Below are positions 43,561-55,640 of a stretch of 64,000 nucleotides of DNA, piece after piece. A model generated the notes under the pieces. The model saw only the letters and a program-made list of their open reading frames with translations. It had not been told where the DNA came from and ran no database searches. The stretch comes from Patiria miniata (taxonomy: Eukaryota > Echinodermata > Asteroidea > Valvatida > Asterinidae). Within the stretch, counting starts at the first letter, position 1. Each line of letters begins with the position of its first letter. Where the stretch lies: NCBI RefSeq assembly GCF_015706575.1, contig NW_024037064.1, positions 6,137,427 through 6,201,426 of the forward strand, given 5' to 3'. The position numbers and the translations under genes are program-made.

Positions 43561-44499
43561 TGCAAAAGTGCACAATTTTGTCACATATCCGCTGGACTAT
43601 TCTATAAATTCTACTATTTCCATAAACGCCATACAGTATGCACAAAAAACATGCGAAAACACACAACTCCATTGAGAAGACTACCGTTTCTGTTTGTCAT
43701 TGTCTGTAAACACAAGCATGACAAATATTATGAAAACGACATTTGGCATGGGTGGGCTAGACTATAGCTAGACCATGAAACAAGATTGAAATCATTTGAT
43801 GAAACTCACCAGGGTACATGTAGGCAAAGGGGCTCCCTGCAGTGATTGACCAAGTTGACCGTACGTGATATTCTCCACGTTGTCCACCATTCCTGGCACT
43901 CCGCCTGCCTGTGCGCATATGCTGCGATGTATGGGTCTACTAAGTGCGATTGCTCTTTCATAGAATTTCATAGAAACATGCATATTACTTATTTGAGTGT
44001 TCAAAGCATTTCACTGATTTCCATCATGCACTAATGATTGCAATTCATGTCCAGTAATCTTCAACAACAGCACAGTTTGATGTGCATGATGTATACAGGT
44101 TAAAGGCCTACAGTGATTCAAACTTCCCTCAAACCGTCATGTGTGTATACACAGGATGTGTACTGTGTGTGGTGGAATGTACATGTACATGTACTTGCTG
44201 TACGCATCAAGGTCACACTGGTTTCTTGCAGTGTGTTCAGAACTGTTATATAACTCATTACTACTGCATGAGTGAAGTTATATAACCACCAAGTGCTCTG
44301 GGATTTTGGAATATATACTGGTGGAAATAATAATTATTTCTATTTGACATATGTTGAGTATCTTAATTAACACGAAAAAAAACCAATACACATTGATTTC
44401 ATACAAATGTTAGTTGAAAATTTACTACAAGGTACAATTAAGAAGCTTGGCCGAAAATAATTAATTATGCATGTGAAACTGTTTTTATTCGACGACTGT

Positions 44500-45128
44500 A
44501 TAGCCATTTGAGCAGCACTGACATTACCATTGGTACCATTTAGCACCAATGGTTGCCATACAAAAACCATACGAGTACCATTTGATATTGATTTCAACCA
44601 CTGAGCACCATTGATTTACCATTGATACCATTCAGCACCAATTGCATGGGCGTCGCGAGGGGGGCAAGGGAAAAGCAAAAAAAAAAAAAAAAAAAAAAAA
44701 GGAAGAAAAAAAAAGAAAAAAAAAGAAAAGAAAAAGAGGCGCGAAGACAAAGTGGTGTAAATTTAATGAGTGGGGGGGGGGGGGCAAAATGTCCCTGCCC
44801 CCCTTTAAAATTGATAAATCGAGAATGTGTTGAGAAATACAAGCATTTTTTGGTAAAAAAAATTTTTTCCCCCCTCCAGCAAAAATCCTGGCGACGCCCA
44901 TGACCAATTGGTTTTCATACAATACAATTGAGCACCACTAGCCATTGGTACTATTCAGCACCAATTGGTTTTCATACAATACCATTGAGCACCATTGATT
45001 TACCATTGGTACCATTCAGCACCAATTGGTTTTCATACAATACCATTGAGCACCACTGATTTACCATTGCGGGTACCATTCAGCACCAATTGGTTTTCTT
45101 ACAATACCATTGAGCACCACTAGCCATT
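44500..45128 (+). repeat. ACCATT-type satellite, about 60-bp units (block 1)
   Basis: Units contain TTCAGCACCAATTGGTTTTC, then ATACAATACCATTGAGCACC and ACTGATTTACCATTGGTACC. They are interrupted by the hAT MITE. Confidence 0.92.
44645..44902. mobile_element. hAT-type MITE with 8-bp TSD (in copy 1)
   Basis: Termini are CATGGGCGTCGCGAGG and its imperfect complement CCTGGCGACGCCCATG. The flanking satellite word ACCAATTG is duplicated (44637-44644 and 44903-44910), an 8-bp target duplication as for hAT elements. The interior is A/G homopolymer-rich and non-coding. Confidence 0.85.
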
Positions 45129-47283
45129 GGTGGGCATAATGAGAACCCCGCCCCCCTATTTCAATATGACTGCCACGCCCCTCAAAGGGTGTATTCGCAA
45201 TGGCTCCACATCTGGATTTTTTTTCTCATGAATGTCAACGGCTGTGGAAAAATTCCATTTCCCTACGAATGTGGGAACAATGGTTCCATGGTGGGCATAA
45301 CGAAAACCCCGCCCCCCCCCCCTTTTCTAATATGGTTGCCACGCCCCTAAAAGGGTGTGTTCGAGATGGCTCCACATCTAGATTTTTTCCTCTCCTGAAT
45401 GTTGACGTCTGGGGGACATTTGATTCGTTCATGAAATACGAGCATAATTTTTCCCAAGGTGGGCATAATATTTACCCCCCTTTTTAAAAATGGCTGCCAC
45501 GCCCCCAAAAAGGTACTTTTGTGGTGGTTCCGAATCTGGAAAACACTCATAATCTATATAATTATGTCTTTGTGAAGTTTCCTGCTTTTGTGACAAGTGG
45601 AAACAACCGTTTCCACTGCGGGCATGATGAGTCCCGCCCCCCTTTTTAAAATTGATGCCACGCCCCTAAAAGGGTTAATTTTCGATGGCTCCACATGCCA
45701 GGTTTCATGCTTTTATGCAAAAGTGCACAATTTTGTCACATATCCGCTGGACTATTCTATAAATTCTACTATTTCCATAAACGCCATACAGTATGCACAA
45801 AAAACATGCGAAAACACACAACTCCATTGAGAAGACTTCCGTTTCTGTTTGTCATTGTCTGTAAACACAAGCATGACAAATATTATGAAAACGACATTTG
45901 GCATGGGTGGGCTAGACTATAGCTAGACCATGAAACAAGATTGAAATCATTTGATGAAACTCACCAGGGTACATGTAGGCAAAGGGGCTCCCTGCAGTGA
46001 TTGACCAAGTTGACCGTACGTGATATTCTCCACGTTGTCCACCATTCCTGGCACTCCGCCTGCCTGTGCGCATATGCTGCGATGTATGGGTCTACTAAGT
46101 GCGATTGCTCTTTCATAGAATTTCATAGAAACATGCATATTACTTATTTGAGTGTTCAAAGCATTTCACTGATTTCCATCATGCACTAATGATTGCAATT
46201 CATGTCCAGTAATCTTCAACAACAGCACAGTTTGATGTGCATGATGTATACAGGTTAAAGGCCTACAGTGATTCAAACTTCCCTCAAACCGTCATGTGTG
46301 TATACACAGGATGTGTACTGTGTGTGGTGGAATGTACATGTACATGTACTTGCTGTACGCATCAAGGTCACACTGGTTTCTTGCAGTGTGTTCAGAACTG
46401 TTATATAACTCATTACTACTGCATGAGTGAAGTTATATAACCACCAAGTGCTCTGGGATTTTGGAATATATACTGGTGGAAATAATAATTATTTCTATTT
46501 GACATATGTTGAGTATCTTAATTAACACGAAAAAAAACCAATACACATTGATTTCATACAAATGTTAGTTGAAAATTTACTACAAGGTACAATTAAGAAG
46601 CTTGGCCGAAAATAATTAATTATGCATGTGAAACTGTTTTTATTCGACGACTGTATAGCCATTTGAGCAGCACTGACATTACCATTGGTACCATTTAGCA
46701 CCAATGGTTGCCATACAAAAACCATACGAGTACCATTTGATATTGATTTCAACCACTGAGCACCATTGATTTACCATTGATACCATTCAGCACCAATTGC
46801 ATGGGCGTCGCGAGGGGGGCAAGGGAAAAGCAAAAAAAAAAAAAAAAAAAAAAAGGAAGAAAAAAAAAGAAAAGAAAAGAAAAGAAAAAGAGGCGCGAAG
46901 ACAAAGTGGTGTAAATTTAATGAGTGGGGGGGGGGGGCAAAATGTCCCTGCCCCCCTTTAAAATTGATAAATCGAGAATGTGTTGAGAAATACAAGCATT
47001 TTTTGGTAAAAAAAAATTTTTCCCCCCTCCAGCAAAAATCCTGGCGACGCCCATGACCAATTGGTTTTCATACAATACAATTGAGCACCACTAGCCATTG
47101 GTACTATTCAGCACCAATTGGTTTTCATACAATACCATTGAGCACCATTGATTTACCATTGGTACCATTCAGCACCAATTGGTTTTCATACAATACCATT
47201 GAGCACCACTGATTTACCATTGCGGGTACCATTCAGCACCAATTGGTTTTCTTACAATACCATTGAGCACCACTAGCCATTGG
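45129..47283 (+). repeat. 2155-bp tandem duplication, copy 2
   Basis: The second copy starts with the satellite/GTGGGCATAATGA junction (CCATTGGTGGGC) and ends where satellite units continue. The near identity means a very recent event or an assembly artefact. Confidence 0.97.
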
Positions 47284-47656
47284 TACTATTCAGCACCAAT
47301 TGGTTTTCATACAATACCATTGAGCACCACTGATTTACCATTGATACCATTCAGCACCAATTGGTTTTCATACAATACCATTGAGCACCACTGATTTACC
47401 ATCGGTACCATTCAGCACCAATTGGTTTTCATACAATACCATTGAGCACCACTAGCCATTGGTACTATTCAGCTTCGATTGGTTTTCATACAATACCATT
47501 CAGCACCACTGATTTAGCATAGTGGTACCATTCAGGACCAATTGGTTTTCATACAATACCATACGAGTACCATTTGCTACTGTTTCAACCATTGAGCATG
47601 ATGGATTTTACCATTGGATACCATTGGTTATGTTTGGTTACCATACAGCTTCACTT
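46655..47656 (+). repeat. ACCATT-type satellite (block 2)
   Basis: About a dozen 58-60-bp units continue past the end of the 2155-bp duplication, up to the CR1-like 3' tail at 47657. Confidence 0.92.
46800..47055. mobile_element. Same hAT-type MITE, duplicated (copy 2)
   Basis: Identical ends and the same ACCAATTG flanks as 44645-44902. It was copied by the 2155-bp duplication, not by an independent insertion. Confidence 0.85.
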
Positions 47657-49992
47657 CGATTCGATTCGATTCGATTCGATTCGATTCGATTCGATTAATT
47701 AAGGTAAAATAATTAAAGTAAAATGCGTTTTGAAGAAATGATAAACTTATTTCAATTTTTTACAAGAGAAAGTAAGGAGTATGGGGCTGTTTAAGTAAGC
47801 CGAGGCTTGTAGGAAACAGCCCTTACAGACACCACTAACAACAGAAAAACAACATGATAACGACACATGGACGAGACAGACAAGACAAAAGACTTACGCG
47901 ACGATAGCTAACGGCAAAAAGAAAGAAAAAAAACAAAAACAAAGCAGTGTTTCGATTCAAACACCGATGACGACTCCAAACGTGAATAAACATGGAGAGA
48001 AATAAAGAGAGAAAAAAGGGAGAGATATAAAGGAGAGAAATCCAACTATGTGTTACATAATGGGAGAGGAGGACTCGTTTATAAGAGATCTTAAATCAAC
48101 CCACAGACGACTCCGTTCTTAGGGCCCTGTCACACTTCTGCGTATCCTAATTCCTTATGAGTTGCGCATTTACATCTTTTCATACGCAGTCGTGCGCACA
48201 ATACGCACCTCATATGCATCTCTATCGTTTTGTGTAAGTTTTATGTACGCAGGCATACGCATGGTACGGCCCAGTACGCTGGATAGTTTTGGGCATGCAC
48301 AAAACTACGCTGCGTATGCTGCATCGGTCGAGCGCGGTACGAGTACGCTATGTGTTCATGGGGGATAAGCCGTTCATACGCGGTAATACGCTGACCTCCT
48401 ATATTTGACATATACATAGCGTACTTGCAGCGCAGATACAACGCACGCTGAGCGAACTCATATCGAATGCCGACGTATTGCACGAATTAGTACCGCTCGT
48501 CCTGCGAGCGGGCAGCGCATTGTACTTATTCGATACTTGAGAAACGCACAGATAGCGAACTTGCGCACTGCATACGCAACTCATACGCATCTCATACGCA
48601 GTGCATGCGTTGAATTCGTTACTTGTTCGCAAGATGTGCGTCGCACATAAGTCAAAGTAATAAAAAAAATATCGACATTTTTGATCGTACGACTGCGTAT
48701 TGAACATTTTTGATAAGGAACTCATAAGGAATTGGGATACGCAAAAGTGTGACAGGGGCTTTATGTCATTGGGGATGGCATTTCATAAACGACGACCGTA
48801 AAACCGAAGGGTGTTGATAGAATACAAGGTGCGGGTGAAGGGAAAAAAAAGATTATTGCGGGATCTTGTTGAATAATCATGAATTTCATGAACTGAGGTT
48901 AAGTATGAGGAGAATGTGCGAGGGAGAAGATTGTTAGTACATTTGTACATAAAGATCCCAGTGTGCAATTTGTTGATGTCAGTAAGAGTGAGGGTTCGTA
49001 GTTGTGCAAAGAGAGGTGCAGAGTGGTCCCGAGGATGTGGTTGAGTGCAAATGCGAATGGCCCTTTTTTGTGCAACTGCCAAAGCGTTCAGTTTATTATT
49101 GCTGGTATGCGCCCAAATTATATTACCGTAATTTAGATCAGAGAAGTGGCTGGAAGAAAGAAACGGAGTTTAGAAAGAACGCCGGTGTTTCGAGAGATGA
49201 TTTTGGTGATTGAAGAAATATGTTCGGTCCAGGAAAGGTTTTGATCGATGATGACACCCAGAAACTTGGCTGAAGAGACCCTGTTGATTGGAATATTGTC
49301 AATTACAAGTTGAGACAAGTTGATATCATGAGGACGAGCCGACTTGCTGAAAAGAATATATTTTTTTTTACTATAGTTCAAAGAAAGTTTATTGGCTTTA
49401 AACCACGAAGACATCAACTTGAGTTCAGAATTGAGAGTGTTTATCAAAGAGGTAACATCAGAGCTATAATAGAATTTGGTTGTATCGTCGGCGAAAAGAG
49501 TGAAGTTAAGAAGAGATGAAGAATTGTGGAGATCATTAAAAAAAAATGCAAAAAAGAGAAGGGACCCAAGGATAGAGCCTTGGGGGACACCATGCTGGAT
49601 GTTAAGACGACCGGAATCACAGTTCATAATAGAAGTATATTGGGACCTGTTAGAAAGATAGTCGGCAAACCATTGGTGTGGAGTGCAACTGATGCCATAG
49701 TGATACAGTTTCGAAAGAAGAATAGAATGATCGAGAGTGTCAAAAGCTTTGGAGAGATCGATGAAAACACCAATAGCACACAGTTTGTTGGTTGCTAAGG
49801 GCATTAGTAATATTGTCGGAAAGTTCAATGAGGGCCATGTCCGTAGAATGTTTTGATCTAAAACCAAATTGATGATCGAAAAGGATATGATGATGAGAGA
49901 TGAACTGAGAAAGACGATTGTAAACAACCCGTTCAAGAATTTTGGAGAGACAAGGGAGGATAGAAATAGGTCTGTAGTTTCATATGGTAAAC
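47657..49992 (-). pseudogene. 5'-truncated CR1-like non-LTR retrotransposon
   Basis: On the minus strand the reverse transcriptase reads NYRPISILPCLSKILERVVY at about 49970-49910, then IDLSKAFDTLDH, GVPQGSILG, the catalytic FADDTT (about 49480-49496) and KFLGVIIDQNL, ending in NYGNIIWAHTSN and RAIRICTQ. At least two 1-nt frameshifts (near 49790 and near 49134) and a stop inside the FYGRRL-x-NAIPND segment (near 48792) disable it. The endonuclease and first RT motifs are lost at the 5' truncation (about 49985). The 3' end is a TCGAT/ATCGA pentanucleotide tail at 47657-47695, as CR1/L2-type elements end in short tandem repeats. The last codons are split by a MITE. Confidence 0.88.
48122..48760. 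mobile_element. PIF/Harbinger-like MITE with TTA target duplication
   Basis: Terminal inverted repeats of about 40 bp: GGGCCCTGTCACACTTCTGC at the left, and the right end complements to AGCCCCTGTCACACTTTTGC. TTA is duplicated at 48119-48121 and 48761-48763. Removing the element plus one TTA rejoins the CR1-like reading frame, so the boundaries are supported by coding sequence. The interior is full of TACGC-type motifs and has no transposase. Confidence 0.85.
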
Positions 49993-50013
49993 CAATAGTT
50001 TACCATATGAAAC
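49977..50013. repeat. Perfect 16-bp inverted repeat at the CR1 5' junction
   Basis: GTTTCATATGGTAAAC and its exact complement are separated by CAATA. The left arm is CR1-like coding sequence (upstream of NYRPIS) and the right arm is satellite-like, so the palindrome spans the truncation point. Confidence 0.9.
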
Positions 50014-50130
50014 CATACAGGTACCATTTGTTAACCATTAGTACCAATGATTTTACCGTTCAAAACCATTCAGCAACAATGGTAACCATTGGTTACCATT
50101 GGTTACGATTGTAATACCATTTGATTATTT
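49998..50130 (+). repeat. ACCATT-type satellite (block 3)
   Basis: The satellite theme resumes after the CR1-like insertion, in a more diverged form (GGTAACCATTGGTTACCATT). Confidence 0.75.
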
Positions 50131-50495
50131 TTGTAAGCGGCCCCCTGTTTCAGGTTAATCAATATAAAGCCAACTATAGTAATTTTCTTTACAAATAAGA
50201 TAAATGATTTTTGTTATGTATACTTTCATTTGCACTCATATCTAATGCTTTTCGCAGTGGCTATCATTTTACAGCAGCCGTAACGAGATTTTCAACTGCT
50301 AGTGTTTTGGAACTGTCTAGTTCCCTGACCTCATTATCATATTTACTGTTGGGATCTTTGGCTGTTGGAACTGGATCATGTCCAAATGTAAAAAAAAAAA
50401 AAAAAAGGAAAAAAAAACGCATTTGAATCATATTTTTAAACTCCTCAAATATGGTGTTATTCGCATACCTGAGAGCCAACAGTAGAATATTTGAC
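50131..50495. other. Unassigned spacer
   Basis: I see no gene. An A-run lies at 50389-50420. Confidence 0.3.
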
Positions 50496-50965
50496 AAATA
50501 TTGAGTGGCTCAGCGTGGAATGGGAGGACTATTATCGCAAGGTTAAATCTGGACTTTTCCATTTCACGAGGCAAAGCCGAGTGAACTGGAAAAGTCAAGA
50601 TTTTACCGAGCGCTAATATTCCTCCCATTTCACAATTTAAAGCCACTCAATATTTGTTTTATATAACTGACATATAATAGATCCTTGTCATTTGATATAT
50701 TTGAATTGTTTTTTTCAATACAAAACTGGAGGAAAATGTATTTCTCTCTTCCAAACCACCCCTTCACGAAAATGTTTTAACCCAACGCTGTAGCGCTGGC
50801 GCTTCATGATCCTAACTGTTGAATAGTATTTCCCATTCCCCATGGCCGGATAGTACTTTTTGAGCCGCGGCGTGAATTGGAGCAATAACGAACAGTGTCA
50901 CGTGATGTGAGTTCCACCAATCAAATGACAAGGATCTGTATGTTGGTTATATTATATCAAACACA
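50496..50965. mobile_element. Second foldback element (hairpin plus inverted pair)
   Basis: 50496-50655 is an imperfect hairpin: AAATATTGAGTGGCT pairs with AGCCACTCAATATTT, and GGACTTTTCCA with TGGAAAAGTC. Next, TAGATCCTTGTCATTTGAT (50680) pairs with ATCAAATGACAAGGATCT (50917), bracketing a segment with a CACGTGA box. It has the same two-part plan as 28257-28884. Confidence 0.6.
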
Positions 50966-51944
50966 CTACATGTGTACAGTAATGTGGTTGCGAAGGGCGA
51001 TTTCTAAAGGCTACGTAACACTTCATTTTGAATGAAACTACATGTGCACACACATGCTCACGTTGGCGGGCGAAATCTTGAAAATTGAAAATGTATTTCT
51101 CCCGTCTGGACGACCGTATCTTCATGCAACTTTCAGGGTTTACTTTCCTCATAATGATTCAAGTATGTGCTAAAAATCGTTGTGATGTGTTCATTACTTT
51201 CGTTGAAATTGGAAAAATAGGCCTGGCTACGTGCATCATTGAAAGTTGTAACACTGACGTTTGCAATAGCTGTCAATCTTTTCAAGCCTCACGAATATTA
51301 ATAAGGTTCCTATCCATTATGGTGTGCAGTAAACATTTTGAGAAAAGCTTTCTCCACGAGTTATTAATTGATAAATATCACCCTTTTTGCCGGCTTCCAT
51401 TGGTCGATACCGAGACCCACGCCAAAACACGCCGAGTGATGCTAATCAATATGCTAATCTACAATACGATATTGTGGGGCTTGGCCGAAATCGGTCAACC
51501 GTAGCGTCTAAAGGCGCTTTGATGAACAATGCATGTGACTTGGGTCGGCAGAAATCGTCGTAGAAATTTCCAAAGAGATAGTTCATATTGTAGCACTAGC
51601 GTTTGCAACAATATATTAAGCTGAAATTCGGAATATGCATGGATGATATAAGTGTTCAACTACTCGTGAAATAACAATTTTGAGAAATTCCTAGAAATAG
51701 ATATAAATACAGAGATTTGGGGAAGTTTTCGAACGATTACTTCCAGACGTGAAGGTCCGCTATACCAGTAACCAGTATTGACGTTTCGGCATCGATGACA
51801 GCGATTTTTTTTCACTGACATGAAGCTGAGAATTTCTTCTTCCGTTATAATTTAACTTTTCAATCATACTGTGCATATTTTCTGAGAAACACAACGTTCA
51901 AAAGGCCATGTTTTTTGTGGTGTATGAATTTCACTGCTGTGCTA
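50966..51944. other. Unassigned, no supported gene
   Basis: A 139-codon open frame at 51085-51504 has no recognisable domain and I do not call it. Confidence 0.3.
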
Positions 51945-51945
51945 T

Positions 51946-52620
51946 AGGGCCCTGTCATAGGGCCCTTGCGCATTGACATTTTTTTCATATGCAGTCGTAC
52001 GCACAATACGCACCTCATATGCATCTCTATCGTTTTGTGTAGGTTTTATGTACGCAGATATACGCATGGTACGGCCCAGTACGCAGGATAGTTTTGGGCA
52101 TGCACAAAACTACGCTGCGTACGCTGTTACGCAGGTCATAAGTTATAAATACGCAGCGCATCGGTCCCGCATCGGTCGAGTGCGTTACGAGTACGCTATG
52201 TGTTCGTGACGCATCCCGTCAGCATATGAGCCGCCTGTATTGGACGTATACATAGCGTACTTGAAGCGCAGATGCAACGCACGCTGGACGGCGAGCGGCG
52301 GAAATGCGGCGGGAATAAGCTAAGAAGTGCGTCAAGCATGCGGTCGGCATAAGTCGGGTGCGTCCGGAATACGCTCGGCATGCGCACTGCATACTGACCT
52401 ATTCGCAGCCCGAAAAATAATGTTGTGCACTGCATACGCAACTCATACGCATCTCATACGCAATGGATGCGCTGAATTCGTTACTTGTACGCTATATTTG
52501 CGTCGCTCATAAGTCAAAGTAATCAAAAAATTTCGACGTTTTGAGCGTACGGCTGCGTATTGAAAAATTTTGATAAGGAACTCATAGGGAATTAGGATAC
52601 GCAAAAGTGTGACAGGGGCT
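51946..52620. mobile_element. Second copy of the GGGCCCTGTCA MITE
   Basis: The interior matches 48122-48760 closely (for example TACGGCCCAGTACGC and TTTTGGGCATGCACAAAACT). The right end GCAAAAGTGTGACAGGGGCT is intact. The left end has a short deletion (GGGCCCTGTCATAGGGCCC), and no clean 3-bp duplication is visible. Confidence 0.75.
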
Positions 52621-53300
52621 GTAGCGTCTAAGTACGTAATCGGATTAGCTTTGCCTAACAACGGCTGACGCTTCGCCTTAGCAACCACATGACTGTATAT
52701 TGTTATGTGACAAAACAAACATGTTTCACAATGTTTTGTTGCACAAATTGTAGAAAAGGTTGTCAAGTTCTCTTGGCGCGGACACATGAGGACGCCAATT
52801 CCTGGACATATTAAAGGCAGCACTGGTTCATGATATAATGTATGTGGCCTGAACACCTTTAAGAATTGAAAGACAAATCCGATGATAACGCAGGTACTTT
52901 CCCGCACTACGCAAGACCCTATTCATAGCAATACAACAAAAAGCCACGTGCCAGACAGTGTCCAGACAGTTGCCAGACAGTGCGCTGGAAAAATAATTGA
53001 CTGGCGGCTGTGGTATGCAGTTATGAAGGGAGATGACTGTGTCAAGTTACAGGTCTTTGTTGATGTTTCAATGAGACTTGGCAGGAGGCCTGGTCGAAAG
53101 TTTGTTGACACGTCCTGGGTGTAGCCCTGGCTGCAAAGGTCATTGAACCAGCTGATTTGGCAAGGGTTGATTGAGGATTAGATAGGAGGTGAACGTTATT
53201 GGCCCTAAAAAAATATTTATTCAAAAAATTGGGTTTGTTGATGACCCAGGGGCATCAGGTCACTCCGCCCAGGGTTAAAAATCAAAAATTCACAAAGCCA
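52621..53300. other. Unassigned, no supported gene
   Basis: Short CCAGACAGT repeats occur at 52945-52985. I see no domain in the local open frames. Confidence 0.3.
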
Positions 53301-53539
53301 TAATAAATCACATGATGACGTTTTAATGACGACACCTTTATTTTCTGTAACATGTCCCGGTCTACCAACATACCAAGTTTCGACCTAATCAGACTTACAG
53401 TTTTGTAGATATTTGACTTTAAAATATGCAAATTTAAGATGACGTCACATGACGACCAATGATAATGTCATAATGGCATCACTATTCTACATACGTCTTG
53501 GTACCCATAAGGTCTTTGCCTATGTTAAGTTTCATCGGG

Positions 53540-54440
53540 TTACATGACACACGACAAAAGCGTGAATCTGCGATTTATTTTCTGCAAACACGTCTGCCAC
53601 GGACATATTTACTATAAAAATATGAAAAAAAAATGTTGAAATTTTTTCACTATATGGCAGCAGAAGTTCATACCCTTAACGTCACTGTAATGCAGTGAAC
53701 ACGTCCAACCTGGGCTGGCTAGGGTGATAATAACAACGCATTTTAAAGAAGACAAGGTACCATGCATTAATATGGCCCCTGAACATGAACACAAAAAGTA
53801 TGGAAATATCGCCAGAAAAAAAGTCACAAATTCAGAGCTTTTTAATGTTTATTTCGGCTCGGTCCAATTACAGCGGCCATCCCCCAACCCAGTCTTTATC
53901 ACGCAATGAAGACCGGGTCCCCACACTGTTATGCCCTAATTTTTTAATTGAATTGATTGGGGGATATTTTTATTCTTGCTTTTTATAGTAGATAACCCTA
54001 AAAAAAGTGAAGCCATCATGGGAAGCATCGACAGTATCAACAGTACCCAAAACGGCAGAATCAACGTCCAGAACATTTGTTCGCTGCAAATTGAATCACG
54101 TACAGTTAGATTCAAGTTCATGTAGTCGTTGGAAGGACGTAATTATAATCTTGTTCGATACGATAAAGTAGTTTGATATCTTAAATCAAGTGTTAATGCA
54201 TTTGGTGGGGGGGGGGGGGTAGGGCAGGGGAGGGTAGTATACTGTTAGAGCATATTATATTTTGAAAATAGTTCCATGATGTATTTAGCTGTTCTTGTAT
54301 CGCTCCAGATATAGGACTTAAAAATATGCACCTTTAAGATGATATATCAGGACCCATCATGACGTCATCATGACGTCATCCAGTTTTTGTCTGTAACACG
54401 TCCCTGTCTATGTACACACCTAGTTCCAACACAATCGGAC
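53540..54440 (+). repeat. Paralogous block of the NLR upstream region
   Basis: Order and sequence parallel 130-1030: GGCAGCAGAAGTTCATACCC, TATGGCCCCTGAACATGAAC, the linker exon, TTCGATACGATAAAGTAGTTT-type text, a G-run, and CCAGTTTTTGTCT. It indicates a dispersed duplication of an NLR 5' region. Confidence 0.85.
53992..54138 (+). pseudogene. Diverged copy of the NLR linker exon with an in-frame stop
   Basis: An acceptor (TATAGTAG ending 53991) and a possible donor GTAATT (54139) are kept. In the homologous frame it encodes IMGSIDSINS and INVQNICSLQIESRT, aligning with the exon at 612. A TAG at 54123-54125, 13 nt before the donor, ends the frame. Either it is dead or it forms a short terminal exon. 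No NACHT exon follows within the window. Confidence 0.55.
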
Positions 54441-54523
54441 TTACAGTTCAAAAGATACAGGTATTTGCATATTATTAACAGTATCTACCTACCCACCAAG
54501 TTTCAGCGATTTTGCCCTGTCAC

Positions 54524-54957
54524 CAGGGGCGTCAATCGCTTCTCAAAAGTGGGGGGGGGGGGAGGGAGTGGGCATACCTTGATCAGTACTAATGCAAGCG
54601 CGACGCCCTTGCAATGTGGGGTTCGGGACCTGCTTAAGGGCCCTGAAAAAATGGATTCGAGATGCTCTGAGGTGCAATCTGAGGCTATCATATTCTCAGC
54701 TAAAGGCATGGGGTTAAGGGCCCCGAAAAAGTTTGGATTCTTAATGCACCGTGATGCAATCTGAGGCAATTTCTGACCACTTTAACCAATATTTTCTTTG
54801 CAAAAGATACTTTGTAGTGCATAATAGGGCCCTGTAAATAAGACATGAGTTCAAAAATCGGGGGGGGGGGGCATTTGATATTTTGTCCCCCATCCTTCAA
54901 AAAGGGAGGAGGGGGGGGGGGACATGTCCCCCTGTCCCCCCAGGATTGACGCCCATG
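54524..54957. mobile_element. hAT-type MITE with perfect 8-bp TSD
   Basis: Termini are CAGGGGCGTCAATC and GATTGACGCCCATG. CCTGTCAC is duplicated exactly at 54516-54523 and 54958-54965. It shares an internal core (GAGGCAATTTCTGACCACTT) with 55938-56248 although the termini differ. It is non-coding. Confidence 0.88.
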
Positions 54958-54965
54958 CCTGTCAC

Positions 54966-55495
54966 AACAAACATGCCTTGCTTCGGAGCTGAAGGAGTCA
55001 AGCATTTCAGCTCGACAAATTGCTAGAATTGTTGATATTTTGTGGTCGTAAATTTTCTTTGGCTATTCATTGTTGTGTCAGTACATGGCATTAAGCCAAT
55101 GAGCAAACCTTTCGCAGAAATGTTTTCAATGACCAAATAATGGGTGCTTGATTTGAACGGAAACCCCTAAACAGTGTCTTCCTGGAATGACATCACAGCA
55201 ACATTGCCCTCAGTTGTCCAGAAAAGCATGGAAAATTGTTTTGTGATTGAAGAAGTGCACTTTCAATCAAATTAACCAAAAAGGGATGTCAAATAATTAA
55301 ATACATTTAAGGGAATAGAAAGTTGCACAATTTGTGTTCCTAAGAAAATTCATCGCATTTAAACACTTGATTTAAACATAAACTGTGGATACGTAAATTT
55401 TAATCCCAGGCAAAGTTTGTCAGTGTACATTTTACTGCATGTAATTGGAAACATCAACCAATGGATCATACTTTGCGAAATATAGGTAAATAAAA
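54966..55495. other. Unassigned, no supported gene
   Basis: AT-rich sequence without recognisable features. Confidence 0.3.
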
Positions 55496-55640
55496 CTAGA
55501 GCTATGTCTGTTCGATGAACAGAACATAGGGCTTTTCCGTATTTTGTTTATGAATAAATATGTTGTATAATTGACGTGAGTTGAATTGCATGTATAATAT
55601 ATGAGATCATAGGTGTGACGGGTGACCCTAAAAGAAGAAG
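55496..55640 (-). mobile_element. Short fragment with a CTCTAG Helitron-like 3' end
   Basis: On the minus strand: arm CGGAAAAGCC, stem TATGTTCTGTT/AACAGACATA, then GCTCTAG ending at 55496. It extends rightwards for perhaps 140 bp; no 5' hairpin is identified. Confidence 0.4.

Larger units (their letters stand above)
42974..45128 (+). repeat. 2155-bp tandem duplication, copy 1
   Basis: Every landmark here recurs 2155 bp downstream. By eye the copies differ by about one substitution (near 43681/45836) and by homopolymer lengths. Contents are part of the 165-bp tandem repeat, unassigned single-copy-like DNA (43560-44500), ACCATT satellite and a hAT MITE. Confidence 0.97.

Noticed and set aside
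44622-44922. Lys-rich and Phe-rich short frames, also at 5559, 10029 and 39631
   Set aside because: Products of A/T homopolymers and GAA repeats inside MITEs and hairpin arrays.
51085-51504. Open frame with VCSKHF that recalls a THAP zinc finger
   Set aside because: The remaining THAP pattern (first Cys pair spacing, C-terminal AVPTIF-type motif) is absent.
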